Assembly: GCA_963920575.1 (NCBI GenBank) | Contig: OY986963.1 | Location: 2,084,896-2,148,895 of the forward strand | Direction of reading: 5' to 3' | Length of the DNA stretch: 64,000 nucleotides | Source: Narthecium ossifragum | Taxonomy: Eukaryota > Streptophyta > Magnoliopsida > Dioscoreales > Nartheciaceae | Part shown: positions 9,835 through 21,079 of the stretch, in pieces | Layout: every line of letters begins with the position of its first letter | How positions within the stretch are numbered: the stretch's first letter is position 1 | Position numbers and translations under genes: made by a program | Notes under the pieces: generated by a model | The model's input: the letters and a program-made list of their open reading frames with translations, nothing else | The model's database searches: none | What the model was told of the DNA's origin: nothing

Positions 9835-11563
9835 CTGATATTGCTCAGTTTACCAACTTCAAAACATTAATAATTTATGTTGTTCCATTAATTCTTCTAG
9901 CTAGAGGACCAAACTTAATTATTGTAAAAGCTCGCTTTTGTAGGGCTCAAACGCAAAAAAGGAGCTGAGAGCTGAGGAGTTGAGGATATCAGTCAAGAGT
10001 ATGTTCAAAGAAACCGATGACGTGCTGGAGAAGATGAAGCTGATAGATTCCCTCCAACGACTGGGCTTGGATTATCGATTCAAAGAGGAGATCTCAGAGG
10101 CACTGAGTTTCATCCACAGTGTTAATGTCGACCATCATGATTTGCATACAACTGCTCTGCATTTTCGACTACTGAGACAACAAGCCTACAACGTGCCCTC
10201 CGGTAAAAAAAATCGAAGAAAATAGTCTTCAATTAATATAACTTAAATAGCTAGTTGAGCACACTTCTTAATTCCTATATCGGGTTAAGTTTTCAGGACA
10301 ATTAACAATTCAACAAACAGAGCTATATATATATATATAAAGCGATGAATATATGCAAGTGTTTAAAATTGATATACATGAATGAAGACCAAGCACAACT
10401 TTGCCACTATATAGGTTTTAGTGCATGTTTTACATAAAGCTTTCATGCATATATATTGACTGCATGCAGATGTGTTTAAGAAGTTCAAAGATGGCAAAGG
10501 AAATTTCAAGGAAAGTTTAAGTGGTGATGCCAAGGCGCTGTTTGGCCTCTATGAAGCAACTTTTCTAGCAACAAAAGAGGATCAAATACTGGATGAGGCC
10601 AGGGCTTTTGCCAGGGTTCATCTTGAAATGATAATGCCACAAATGGAATCTTCTTTACGAGCACAGACCAAGTTAGCTTTGGAAACACCCTTCTTCCGAG
10701 GAATTAGGCGACTAGAGGCAAGGTATTACATCTCTATCTATGGAAATGATGATGAGGCTCACAACCCTCAACTCCTAGAGCTTGCCAAGATTGATTATAA
10801 TCTGTTGCAATTGTTGCACCGAGCCGAGCTTGCTAGCATCTCCAAGTAAGTTCAAAAACTCTCCTTTTTTTCTGTTCCGAAGACTCTCTTGCATGCGTGC
10901 ATCACAATTAAGTAAGCTTTTGGATTGAGTAATTAGAGTTCACACGGATCTTTTATAGATTTGGGTTTTTGACCATTAATTCTAGCTGATACGTACTTCC
11001 AATCGTAATTAAAAAGCTAGCTCTCCTGCTTGCAGGTGGTGGAAGGATGTTGGTTTTGTACAAAAATTTACTTTTGCCAGGGATAGGTTGGTGGAGGGCT
11101 ACTTTTGGTGCGCGGGAGTCTTTTTTGAGCCTCAACACTCACAGGCGAAGATACTCTAACTAAATTTGTAGCCTTGATGACGATAATGGATGACATTTTC
11201 GATGTGTATGGCACCATTGAGGAGCTCCAAAAGTTCACAGATGTGTTCCAAAGGTAATTGTCATGATCGCAAGCACAATTGATATCTTTTCTTAATTTAC
11301 TTGTGTGTATAATATGTAGGTCATCTCTTGATCTCCATTTTGTTAATTGTTATTCTTCGATCTTTTAGATGGGAGCTTCATGATGTGGCTGAACTACCAG
11401 AGTATATGCAAGTTTATATCCATGAATTTGCTAGGTTTGTCCGAGAAGTAGAGGAGACGATTCCAAGTGAAGAAAGGGTCACTTGTATCCACTTCCTGAA
11501 AAAAGTGGTATTAATTGCATCCTTTTGCTTCCTTAATTTCTCTTGCTACTAAATAATTCTGGT

Positions 11564-11647
<84 letters not shown>

Positions 11648-12619
11648 TAATTTTTGCTGCGGAACAGATCAAGGCACAGGTTGCATCATACTTCCAGGAG
11701 GCGAAATGGGCTAGCAAAGGATACAAGCCAACCCTTGAAGAGTACCTTAATGTTTCATCAGTTAGCAGCACCTACCCCATGTTCATAACAGCATCCGTAA
11801 TTTTCAGCGGAGAGAAGGTGAGCAAGGAAGGCTTGGTTTGGTTGACAAGTATGCCTAAAAGCGTTGAAGGATCCTCCCTAATCGCAAGGATTCTTGATGA
11901 TACTGTCTCAGCTGAGGTAATTTAGATGCATATATACGTACGTACGTGGAATTAAATCGTAACTAGTGCATACTTACAGCTGAGTGGCTGACATATATGA
12001 GTTTAGTTTGCCTCATACACGTACGGCAGCTTCAATTGTACCACCATGCATCATACGTACCTAGTGGTCTAGATCGTTGTGAATCTCATCAAAAGGTCGA
12101 GATCTTTATGACACATAATAATCGATAAGGCCTTTGGACGGGATTTAAAAGATCGAGGCTTTTGAATGGGACTCAAAACAATCCAAGCCGTTAGTACGTA
12201 CGTATGATGAGGTTCGGTACGAGGCAATAAACTGAACTCAACATACATGCATGCATACCCCCCCCAAAAATTAACCATGCCGTCTTTTTTTTTCAATAAT
12301 TTTTGCTGCATGTCTTGTTTAGCTCGAGAAAGAGAGGAATCATGTGGCTACGAGCGTGGAGTGTTACATAAACGATCGCGGCGTCTCTGAGGAAGAAGCA
12401 CGAGAGAAGCTTCAAGAAATAGTTGAGAATTCATGGAAAGATATGAACGAGGTGTGCCTGCAGACTCCACGTCCTCTGGAATTGTCTCACCTTACGAGGA
12501 TTATAGATTTTGCTCGTGTGCCTGAAGTCGTATACAAGCATGGAGATGGTTATACTTTCCCGGGGGCTAGGATGAAAGATCATATTGCATTACTCTTCGT
12601 TGATCCAATTCCTGCTTAA
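9620..12619 (+). pseudogene. TPS-A: sesquiterpene synthase pseudogene (1-base deletion)
   Basis: Seven exons of a TPS-a-type terpene synthase: 9620-9757, 9944-10202, 10470-10845, 11036-11253, 11369-11507, 11668-11916 and 12323-12619, all with GT-AG borders. It is almost identical to TPS-B at 22025-25016. Exon 4 lacks one base at about 11155 relative to TPS-B, which creates an in-frame TAA before the metal-binding DDIFD motif; everything after (DDxxD and NSE/DTE regions) is out of frame. The remaining exons are open and well conserved, so inactivation is recent, or this is a sequencing error. Other differences from TPS-B are scattered substitutions (for example WCAG for WTSG before the deletion). 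A single corrected base would make it a second functional paralogue, so read support matters. Confidence 0.85.
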
Positions 12620-12861
12620 TTAAAATTAAAAAAGGGGGAATAAATACTCATTTGTATTCATTCTCAACTTTATTTCGGTTTTTCGTTTCAAATAAGGTTT
12701 TAGTTAATTTTAGAGTCGTGTCTATGTGTGCCTTGAACTAGTCTTTATTTTGCTTCAGTGTGGGGAATGATCCTAGCTAGGGTTCAGAATGTCCGGTGAT
12801 GAATAAGAAAAGAATTTAAAAAAAAAATCACTTTTTTCTGTCTCTGTTTTCTCTCTGATAT

Positions 12862-13488
12862 TGTTGCTGTTAATTTGCTCTCTCATCTTCCCCTCCCATT
12901 GAATCTAGCTATGTGCTGGATATATATATATATTATAGCACATGTGGCTTTGTTTGGGATAAAAACCAATCAGAAGGGACAAAATGAAAATAATAAAAAG
13001 ATCATGAGTGGTGCCAAAATATATTATAATAGCTCTTAAGATATATATATATAGTCGATCGAGTGGTGCCAAAAAAAGGCCTTAATAGTTAATTCTTTTA
13101 TTATGTAGTAAGCAACATCGATCAGAAACCATCGAGGCTTATTCTTCTACCAGAAACAACCAAGTCTTTGGAAGTGCCGATTATCGAATATAAATAAAGG
13201 ATCACATCGCTCATCAGCATGCATACACTACTATCCCTAAAAAATATATATAGAATCACTACTTAATTCCAAGAATCATATGTTTTATATATTAAGATAG
13301 TTCATTGTTGGATGGAATATGCGAAATTAAAGTATCGTCATCTACTCTTTTCAATATTCAAGACCTAAATCAAATAAAATTTACATAATAAACACAAGAT
13401 ATATATTTTACAACTAATTAGGCCCGTCCAGTACTGTTTTCATCACAAAACATGTCATTTGAAAATTAAATCCTCACCTATATATTTA
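12862..13488. other. Spacer shared with the P450-2/TPS-E interval
   Basis: No gene is seen. From about 13088 to 13480 the sequence is alignable with 38991-39375 downstream of P450-2 (shared blocks such as TTTACATAATAAACACA and ATTTGAAAATTAAATCCT), showing that the P450-TPS spacer was duplicated together with the genes. Confidence 0.65.
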
Positions 13489-13645
13489 CTAGTACTCACC
13501 TGTGCCCCTGGCACAGTTTTTAGTTATTGTTAATATAAAATTTTAACAAACTCCGTGTAGTTTGTCTGGTTAGACGGCTGTGTTGATCCATAGGTGGTCC
13601 AGGGTTCGAAGGTTGGTCATAGCTTTTTGTTCACTGCCACCATAA
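13489..13645 (-). mobile_element. Helitron 3' end with tRNA-like boxes
   Basis: On the minus strand CTGTGCCAGGGGCACAG (perfect 7-bp stem) precedes GTGAGTACTAG then T, a canonical Helitron 3' end at 13489. Just behind it, on the plus strand at 13560-13632, TCTGGTTAGACGG resembles an A box and CAGGGTTCGAAGG a B box of RNA polymerase III promoters, about 45 bases apart, suggesting a SINE-like piece. The other Helitron end was not located; the right boundary is approximate. Confidence 0.5.
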
Positions 13646-13952
13646 AACATAGCCAATAAAATATTATAAGTCTAACTTAGGGTATATAAAATAAATATAA
13701 ATATAAGTCTTTACATATTGCATAAGATAATAAGATAATATTAATAGAGTTTAGTAATAGAACTTAGGTTGATATGAATTAATGCAGCTTTATATATAGC
13801 AAATTTAGAGAATATACATAAAGAAACTTAGGGGATATGAATTAATACAGGTTAACCGTTATTGCTTCTTAATACGTACGTAGTTTAATTATTTATTGAG
13901 AGGAAGGTCGGCTGGCAAACAAATCGTCCTAGTTAGTTAATTAGCTTCTTCT

Positions 13953-13960
13953 TTATAAAC
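13953..13960 (+). promoter_or_regulatory. TATA box of P450-1
   Basis: TTATAAAC in the context TCTTTATAAACAAGC is found 52 bases before the P450-1 ATG, and again at the same place before P450-2 (36091-36098). Confidence 0.6.
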
Positions 13961-14011
13961 AAGCGGCCGGAGGTGAACTACTACTATATAGCTGTTGATC
14001 ATTTCCACACA

Positions 14012-15973
14012 ATGGCGATCCATTACGAGACTCTTCTCCTGCTGCTCCTCACCTTGCTCCCCCTGATCCTCTTCATTATTTACATCAGAAATCGAGGTCG
14101 AAGATCGAGTGGCAGGCTCCCCCCGGGACCATGGCAGCTTCCCGTCTTGGGAGGCATCCACCACTTGCTAGGATCGCAGATGCCTCATCATGCCCTTCAA
14201 AGGTTAGCTCGGAAACATGGCCCCATTATGCACTTGAGGCTCGGCGAGATCCCCACCATTGTCATATCCTCGCCAGATATAGTGAGACAGGTCTTTACGA
14301 CCAACGATGTCAACTTCTGTGATAGATCCCAGCCCACCTCCTTGAAAGTCCTGACCTATGGATGCAAGGACCTCGTCTTCTCCCAATATGGCGAGTACTG
14401 GAGGCAGCTGCGAAAGATCTGCGTCCTAGAGATGTTTAGTAACAAGCGAGTTGAATCTTTCCAGTTTATCAGGGACGAAGAGGTGCTCAATCTCGTCCGG
14501 TCCATCTACTCCACGAATGGCGGCTCGCCCATAAACCTTAGCAAGATGCTCTTCTCCCTCACCAACGACATAACTACGCGGGCTGTCATGGGAAACATGC
14601 GCAACTGGCACCAAGAAGCATTCTTGAAGGTAGTGAATGAGTCTAAGAGTTAGCATCGGGATTCAACCTCGCAGACTTATTCCCCTCGTGGCCAATGGTG
14701 GGATGGATCGGTGGAACGAGGGCAAAGCTGCTGAGCTGTCATCGAGACCTCGATCGAATGACGGTGGATATCATCGAAGAACATAAGCAGATGAGGAGAG
14801 AGAGGGAGTCCATCCAGGTGGCCGCGCCCACTAGAGAGGATTTGGTCGACGTCTTGTTAAGAATCCAGGACGAAGGCTACAGCTCTGATAATCAGTTCCA
14901 ACTCTCCGACGATTGCATAAAAGCTCTCGCCCTTGCAAGTCAATTCTCCTGGCAAACTAAATTATCTCTTTTATTTAATTTTACTAGTTAAGCCGCAAGG
15001 TTGATAAACCAACTACAAAAGGAACAAGGTTAAAAAGAAATTAATACATGTAACTAAACTATGTGTTATCCCTTTTGATCAATACATAAAACTCTAGTTT
15101 TTGTTAGCATATAAGTAGCTAGGTGGGCCCCCCATGTCACCGTGGAAGGGTAACCACCACCTCCCACTACTCCTCTCTCTCTTCCCTAACCATCCGGTAA
15201 CCACCAGCCCCACTACTCTCTTTCATGTGACTTCATCTCAATCGTCTAATATATCATATCATAACTTGAATCGAGTATCGTCAGCCGGCTGATAAATTGT
15301 GCCTTAACTTATATAATAGATCACCTAGCTCCCTCATTACTCGTTGCAGGACATTTTTGTAGCCGGAAGCGAGACATCAGCCAGCACCATGGAATGGGTG
15401 ATGACACAGTTGCTTACAAATCCCAAGGTGATGGACAAGGTGCAATCGGAGTTGTGTGAGGTGATCGGAAAAAATGACAAAGTGGGCAGGGAAATTGTAA
15501 GCCAAATGAAATATCTGAAACTGGTTGTCAAAGAGACCTTGAGGTTGCACAAACCAACACCGTTGCTGATACCTTGAGAGTGCCGAGAGACATGCCAAGT
15601 TCTCAATTACGAGATACCTGCAAAGACGAGAGTGATAATAAATGCGTGGGCGATGCAAAGGGATCCACAGTACTGGGACGACGCGGAGGAATTCAAGCCG
15701 GAGAGGTTTGATGGCAATCAGATAGATTTCATAGGGGATAACTTTGAGTACATACCTTTTGGTGCAGGTAGGAGGATATGTCCAGGCATGTGTTTTGGAC
15801 TAGCAATCTTGGAACTAACACTTGCCAACCTGCTCTACTACTTCGACTGGAAGCTGCCTAATGGAGGAAGTCTTAGTGATGTAGACATGGAGGAGTCCTT
15901 TGGAGCAACTATTCACAAGAAATCCAACTTGATCTTATATGCGATCCCTCGTGTTGCTTGTCCAGCAACATAA
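14012..15973 (+). pseudogene. P450-1: CYP71-type cytochrome P450 pseudogene
   Basis: Two exons, 14012-14934 and 15350-15973, aligned over their length with the intact P450-2. Kept features are the N-terminal membrane anchor, the PPGPWQLP hinge, the AGSETS I-helix motif, KETLRLH (ExxR), the PERF motif and the heme loop PFGAGRRICPG. Three lesions are seen: one base is missing between 14641 and 14651, producing TAG at 14651-14653; the exon 1 donor is GCAAGT where P450-2 has GTAAGT; and CGA has become TGA at 15575-15577 (after LLIP, before ECRE). GC donors can work, but the frameshift and nonsense codon rule out a full-length enzyme. It lies 1.4 kb downstream of TPS-A in the same orientation. The copy has drifted further than TPS-A, so it was probably lost earlier. 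Confidence 0.85.
15119..15260 (-). mobile_element. Possible Helitron remnant in P450-1 intron
   Basis: On the minus strand CCACGGTGACATGG precedes GGGCCCACCTAG, similar to the family a/b ends, and the adjoining GGTGGTTACC and GGGAAG-type repeats fit family b. The base after CTAG is C rather than T and no 5' end is visible. Confidence 0.35.
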
Positions 15974-16621
15974 TTAAGATCGATAGACGGTGACTTTCGA
16001 AAAATAGTTATAGGACTACGTACTCATAAACTTTAGAAACATCCATTTCAGTTTCAGTTTATTTTCCTTTTCTTAGTATTGCAGAGTATCAATGGTCTCT
16101 GGCCTCGGGAGAGCCACTCTTCTCTATCGTACGTCTCTATCTTTGTTTCCTATGCCGAGCCTCTTTTTTTTTCCTTCTTGTTCTTTTTTTATTATTTGAT
16201 CCACGAACAACTCAAAAAGCTACAAACAAAAACTATAAACAAAACAGAACAGCAAAATAGAGCACTAGAAACAAGAAAGGGCCTCAAGAAGGAAAGAGGA
16301 TAGAGGCGAAGGCGTTGCTGTTTAGGTTGTTTGTGCTTTCCTATCCCGAGTCATTTTGTTATTTAGGTTGTTTGTGCTTTGCTATGTGCTTTTGTTTCGA
16401 AATTGTAACTCCTCCTTGATATTGTTCCCATGATGCCTTTTGGAGTATAAAAAGGGCTACTGAGCCTTTGGGCTTAACCACTCTCCAAAGGGCCGACTAC
16501 TCTCCAATTATATTAAGCACATATCGCCATTTCTCCACACATTTTCGTTGTAGAGATAAAAAAGCTTTGATTGAGAGGAGCCCGATATACGGTGAAGGAA
16601 TACAAAACTTCTCACACAACA

Positions 16622-17165
16622 GCCCATAAACTTGAGCAATGACATAAGTATGCGGGCTGTCATGTGACACAGGAGCAACGAGAATCAAGAAGCAATCTTG
16701 AATCTAGGAAGTGTTTGATTGCTTGTATTAGTTGATACATGCATAAGCTAATATAGCATTTTGGTCTATACCAGTGTTTGGTTGACCACTGTATTAGCTG
16801 CATTAGCTGATGCATTCATCAATTAATGCAAAAAGAACCTCGAATGCTGCATTAGCTAATGCAGCCAAAATGATTGTTTTTTGCGAATGCAACATTATAT
16901 TAGCAGATGCAATGCACTGCATTAGCTTATGCAAGCAACCAAACACCCCCTAGTGAATGACGCGATGAACTAATTGACATAAAAAAAAAATTGACATCAG
17001 GGTACAGCCTTGCAAACTTAGTCCTCTCATGGCCGCTGGTGGGATGGATCAACGGAACAAGGGCGAGGCTGCTTAGGTGTCATCGAGATCTCAATCAATG
17101 AACATAAGCAGATGAGGAGCCACACCAACCAAAAGAGGATTTGCTAAAGTCATTCATCCAAATGA
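16622..17165 (+). pseudogene. P450-3: short P450 exon-1 fragment split by a MITE
   Basis: 16622-16703 matches the part of P450-1/2 coding for the region around LTNDITTRAVMGNMRN, and 16998-17165 matches the following SGFSLADLYPSWPLVGWI to EEHKQMRR region. Deletions remove part of it, and frames do not connect. A Tourist-like MITE (16707-16949) sits at the junction. It has no start, no heme domain and no second exon, so it is a relic of a further P450 in the array. Confidence 0.75.
16707..16949. mobile_element. Tourist-like MITE with 3-bp target duplication
   Basis: The ends are GGAAGTGTTTGATTGCTTG and, reverse-complemented, GGGGTGTTTGGTTGCTTG, flanked by CTA on both sides (16704-16706, 16950-16952). 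PIF/Harbinger elements duplicate 3 bp, usually TWA, so CTA is slightly off. The interior repeats TGCATTAGCTAATGCA, a perfect 16-bp palindrome near 16848-16863, and imperfect copies. Confidence 0.7.
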
Positions 17166-17202
17166 CTCATCTTGAGTTATGTCTGGCGGTAGCGACAAAC
17201 AC

Positions 17203-17530
17203 TTTTTTTTTTTTTGATTAGTTGAGCCTGAAGGCTAAAATCTTACGGCAATAGACTATCCAAGACATTCATGCCATCCTCTGGAACCCAGTTAAACTGA
17301 GTTCCGCGTTGACGACACTATCTCGCAATCCCATCAGCCCTAGCATTACAAGATCTAAGAAAATGCAAAAACAGAGCTGACTCCAAAAACAAGATCTCTT
17401 TCCAAATATTCCTCGGCGTTGGCATAACCTCCGCCAGCCAAACTCGAAAGCCCTTCACAATTTGCACCGGCATTATCGAGTCCGACATGAGAATAGCCTT
17501 GAATAGCCCCTATGCTCTGCAAGACGTCAA
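17203..17530 (-). mobile_element. LINE 3' end (RNase H-like tail)
   Basis: On the minus strand a frame contains SCNARADGIARDSVVNAE, like the C-terminal part of plant LINE RNase H domains (NxxADxLA pattern), preceded by a long helix-forming stretch. It ends next to a T tract at 17202-17213 (poly-A on the minus strand), as for a 5'-truncated LINE copy. Confidence 0.55.
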
Positions 17531-17847
17531 CCCCATCTCAATAGTATTACTATTCTGGCGGTGGCAACTAACCTGAAGGAGAGTAGTCTTCCTTTGCCAC
17601 TGCCAGTCCCGCATGATCCGGGTTATTTTTATAAAGCTACGGCTCCCAAAAATCTTATACTCATTCTGTATCTAAATCTGAATACATGCGCACACTTGTT
17701 TGGTACGGGGTTGATTTATTTCGGGTTAAGGAATTTTAAGATTAGAAAAAATAAGAATAAAATAGTAATAATTATTTGAAATAAAAAAAATAGAGTGATA
17801 CTAGTATGTAAAATGAGAATAAATAAAAAATTATTATTTAAAATATA
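17531..17847. other. AT-rich spacer, nothing recognised
   Basis: No gene, repeat family or conserved frame was recognised. The short open frame at 17561-17779 has no family resemblance. Confidence 0.5.
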
Positions 17848-19127
17848 TGGGGTGACCACTTCATCATGCTCCATAAATGTTGTATATACATTCATTGATC
17901 GATCGGTTCATGTCAAGTTTGGAACTCCATAAATGTTGATCTATAACCTGCTGGACTCGCCGTATTTTCACTTCGCCTCATCCAGCTCGCTTATTCAGTG
18001 ATCGGATCAGGCCTTGTCGAATCTTCTTTGTCTCATTAGGAATCAAAATTAATATCAACAATTTTCTCAATTTCAAAGCTTTGGCATTGTTTGTGTTTTT
18101 TTGCTCGTCCAATTAATAATTAACTGACCATTGTTTTCCCTGAATTTGTTACTGCAGAGCTCAGAGACGTACGTCGATGGAGCTCAGACTGGCCAAGAAA
18201 ATGTTGACAGAAAACAATAATGTATTCGAGAAGATGAAACTTATAATTGATTCACTTCAGCGACTTGGCCAGGTTGGATTATCACTTCGGAGAGGAGATC
18301 TCCGGCCGAGTCATTGAGATGCATCCACACTGCCAATGTCGACCAAGCAAAAATAAATAAATAAAAGAAAACAAGCTAGCATACATCGGTGATGCTTATA
18401 CATAGCTGATTGCAGACGTGTTTAAGAAGTTCAAAGACAACAAGGGGGACTTCAAGGAAAGCATACGTAATGATGCCATGGGATTGTTCAGTCTCTATGA
18501 AGCAGCTTTCCTTGGCACAAGAGAGGAACAGTAGATCATACTGGACGAAGCCAAGGCTTTAGGCTTTTGCCAGGGCTCGTCTTGAGCCGATGATACCGCA
18601 AATGGAGCCTGCTTTAGCAGCACAGACCCTTCTTTCGAGGCATTAGGCTACTGGAGACCAGATATTTCATCTCTATCTATCAAGACTCAAGAGGACAAGG
18701 CTCACAACCCTGTGCTCCTGGAGCTGGCAGAGTTAGGTTTTACTCTGTTGCAGTTGTTGCACCGAGCTCTCATCTCCAACTAAGCTTCGACTTCAATTCT
18801 TACGGACGTGCAGCTCTTAATTAGTTTTCTTTTCTTTCTTTTTTTTCTTTTTTTGATTAGATAAGGACAAAGCTGAGCAGAAAACGAAAGGTACAAAGGT
18901 ATCTCCTCAGATTAACAGCATCATTTATAAAAACAAACACATGTTATATACATATATATGTTAATATATGTGTATATATTCAGATGGGAGATTCATGAGG
19001 TGGATCATGAACTGCCAGAGCACATGCAAGTCTATCTTCATTCATTTGCAAGCTTTATTCAAGAAGTTGAGGAGTCATTGCTTGATGAAGAAAGCATTAC
19101 TTATATGCACTTTCTGAACAAAGCATT
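17848..19127 (+). pseudogene. TPS-C: decayed terpene synthase
   Basis: Remnants in order: the end of exon 1 (GGGGTGACCACTTCATC near 17860), exon 2 (from 18158, frame broken by a 2-base insertion near 18275), exon 3 (18416-18782, in-frame TAG after EEQ near 18531 and a deletion after AAQT), and exon 5 (18984-19127, WEIHEVDHELPEHMQVYLHS). Exon 4, which carries DDxxD, and exons 6-7 are absent. The end of exon 5 repeats ACAAAGCATTACTTATATGC. The segment from 18995 is copied almost exactly at 27864. Confidence 0.8.
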
Positions 19128-19394
19128 ACTTATATGCACTTTCGGAAGAAAGCGGTATTATACAACATGCACTTTTGAAGCCAGAGCAAATTCTGAAAAC
19201 CATTTTAGTAGTCTGCTCACAAACATAATTAACTATCTGATGTATTTAAAGCGATCATAAAAATATGTTATGTGTAAAAATATTGCCAATATATATCGAA
19301 TCCATATAGACCAAGCAAAAAAAAAAAGAAAAAAGAAAACTATCTAGCATACATCGGTGATGCTTATACAATTGCTGATTACAGACGTGTCAAG

Positions 19395-19470
19395 CACGCT
19401 TAAAACTTCCCAGTAGGTCACCCATCGTGTGACTACTCCAGGTGCTCCAGGTCGAGCACGCTTAACCATG
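19395..19470 (-). repeat. 5S-rRNA-derived segment
   Basis: AACTTCCCAGTAGGTCACCC, ACTACTCCAGGTGCTCCAGG and GAGCACGCTTAACCATGGAG are antisense to the 3' half of plant 5S rRNA, closer to it than the copy at 2698-2770. The same block occurs at 28278-28345. Only about 75 bases are present, so this is not a working 5S gene. Confidence 0.65.
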
Positions 19471-19619
19471 GAGTTTTCAGAAAGGCCGGACACGTGGCGC
19501 GCTCTGATTGGGCCACGTGACGCGACCCTTGCCGGATATATACACCCATTCCCAATACAGAAAAGACATGTATGCATCCACTTATGGCTGGATGCATGCA
19601 TTAATGGGGGCATTCAAAG

Positions 19620-20700
19620 TAAAAAAAAATACTGAAAAATAGAGGAAAAATACCAGAAAATAGGAAAATTGCCGGAAAAAATGAGAAAAATGGTAGAAAA
19701 TATAAACAAATACCAGAAAATATAAAAAAATTTGGAATTTTTTTTGGGAGCAGCCATTAACGGTAAAAAAGGAAATTACTAAAAAGTAGAAAAAATTAAT
19801 GGAAATAGGAAAATATGCGGAAAAATAGGAAAAATGGCAGAAAAAGTAGGAAAAATTAATGGAATATAGAAATTTTTTGCAGAATTTTTTTTGAAAGTAA
19901 TTACAAAATATTGAAAAGTGACGACAAAATAATGAAAGTAACTACCAAATATTGGGAAGTAAGTACCAAATATGGGAAGTAACTACCAAAATGGAGAAAA
20001 TTGTAAAGTATCTACGAAATATTGGGAAAGTAACTACCAAAATGGGAAAGTAACTACCAAATATTAGGAAACTAACTACGAGCATTGAAAAGTAACTGCA
20101 AATAGTTTCAAGCATTTTTCTATTACAATTTGTGGGAAATAACTACCAGTTTAATTGGGGAGTAACTACCAGTTAACTGTGAAGTAACTACCAGTTTAAT
20201 TGACAAGTAAATACCAGTTTGAATGGGAAGTAACTACCAGTTAAAGTGTGAAGTAATTATAGTTTTTTTGTAAAGTAATTACCGCTTAAACTGGAAAGTA
20301 ACTATAATTTATGGGAAGTAACCACAATTATTGGTAGTTACTTCCCAGTTTTCCTACCTTTTTTCTGGGATAGTAACTACAAATTATGGAAAAGTAACTA
20401 CAATTATGGGAAGTAACTACAAATATTGGTAGTTATTCCAAAAATATTGTAAAGTAATTCCAATATTTAATAAATAGGCATTTTATAAATAGTTTGAAGT
20501 ATTTTTCTATTACAATTTTTGGGATATAACTACATATATTGCAAGTTATTTCCAATTTTCCTACCCTTTTCCTACCAAATATTGATAGTTACTTTACAAT
20601 TTTCTAAGAAGCAACTACAAATTTTGGTAGTTACTTCTCAAATTATTGGTAGTTATTTTACAATTTTCTGGGAAGTAATTACAAAAGTTACTATAAAAAT
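19620..20700. repeat. AAGTAACTACCAA array in both orientations
   Basis: From about 19910 the 10-13 base motif AAGTAACTACCA(A/G) recurs every 20-40 bases in plus orientation, and from about 20330 its reverse complement TTGGTAGTTACTT alternates with it, for example near 20330, 20420, 20585, 20620 and 20645. The first 300 bases carry related GGAAAAATGG(C/T)AGAAAA repeats. Bidirectional short motifs resemble subterminal repeats of CACTA-type transposons, but no CACTA terminus was found. Confidence 0.75.
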
Positions 20701-20728
20701 TGGTACAAAAATTTTCTGAGAAATATCC

Positions 20729-20960
20729 GTGGCTGGGGGAGGCGGATCTGCGGCTGGGTTGGGCGGCTGGGGGAGGCGGATCGGCGGTTGGAGAGGCGAA
20801 TCCACGACTGGGTTGGCCGGCTGGGGGAGGCGGATCTGTGGCTGGGGAGGCAGATCCGCGGATCGGCGACAGGGAGGCCGGATCCGCGGCGAGGAGGCGG
20901 ATCGGTGGCTGGGGGAGGCGGATCCGCGGCTAGGGAGGGCGGATCCGCGGCGCTGGGTGG
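20729..20960 (+). repeat. GC-rich minisatellite
   Basis: Degenerate copies of GGCTGGGGGAGGCGGATC and GCGGCTGGG, more than ten in about 230 bases, adjoin the AT-rich array. Three plus frames are open across it only because stop codons are rare in this composition. Confidence 0.8.
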
Positions 20961-21079
20961 GGGGATTCAGTTCAGGGGTGATTTATGGGGGGAGGGGGGG
21001 GGTATTTTGGTCCCCTTCCTATTTTAGGGTAGTAAAAGGCTGAAGCAAGTTTCAAGCAAATAGGAGTGATCTAAAAGAC

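Noticed and set aside
13560..13632. A functional tRNA gene
   Set aside because: A and B boxes look tRNA-like, but no acceptor stem or anticodon arm folds.
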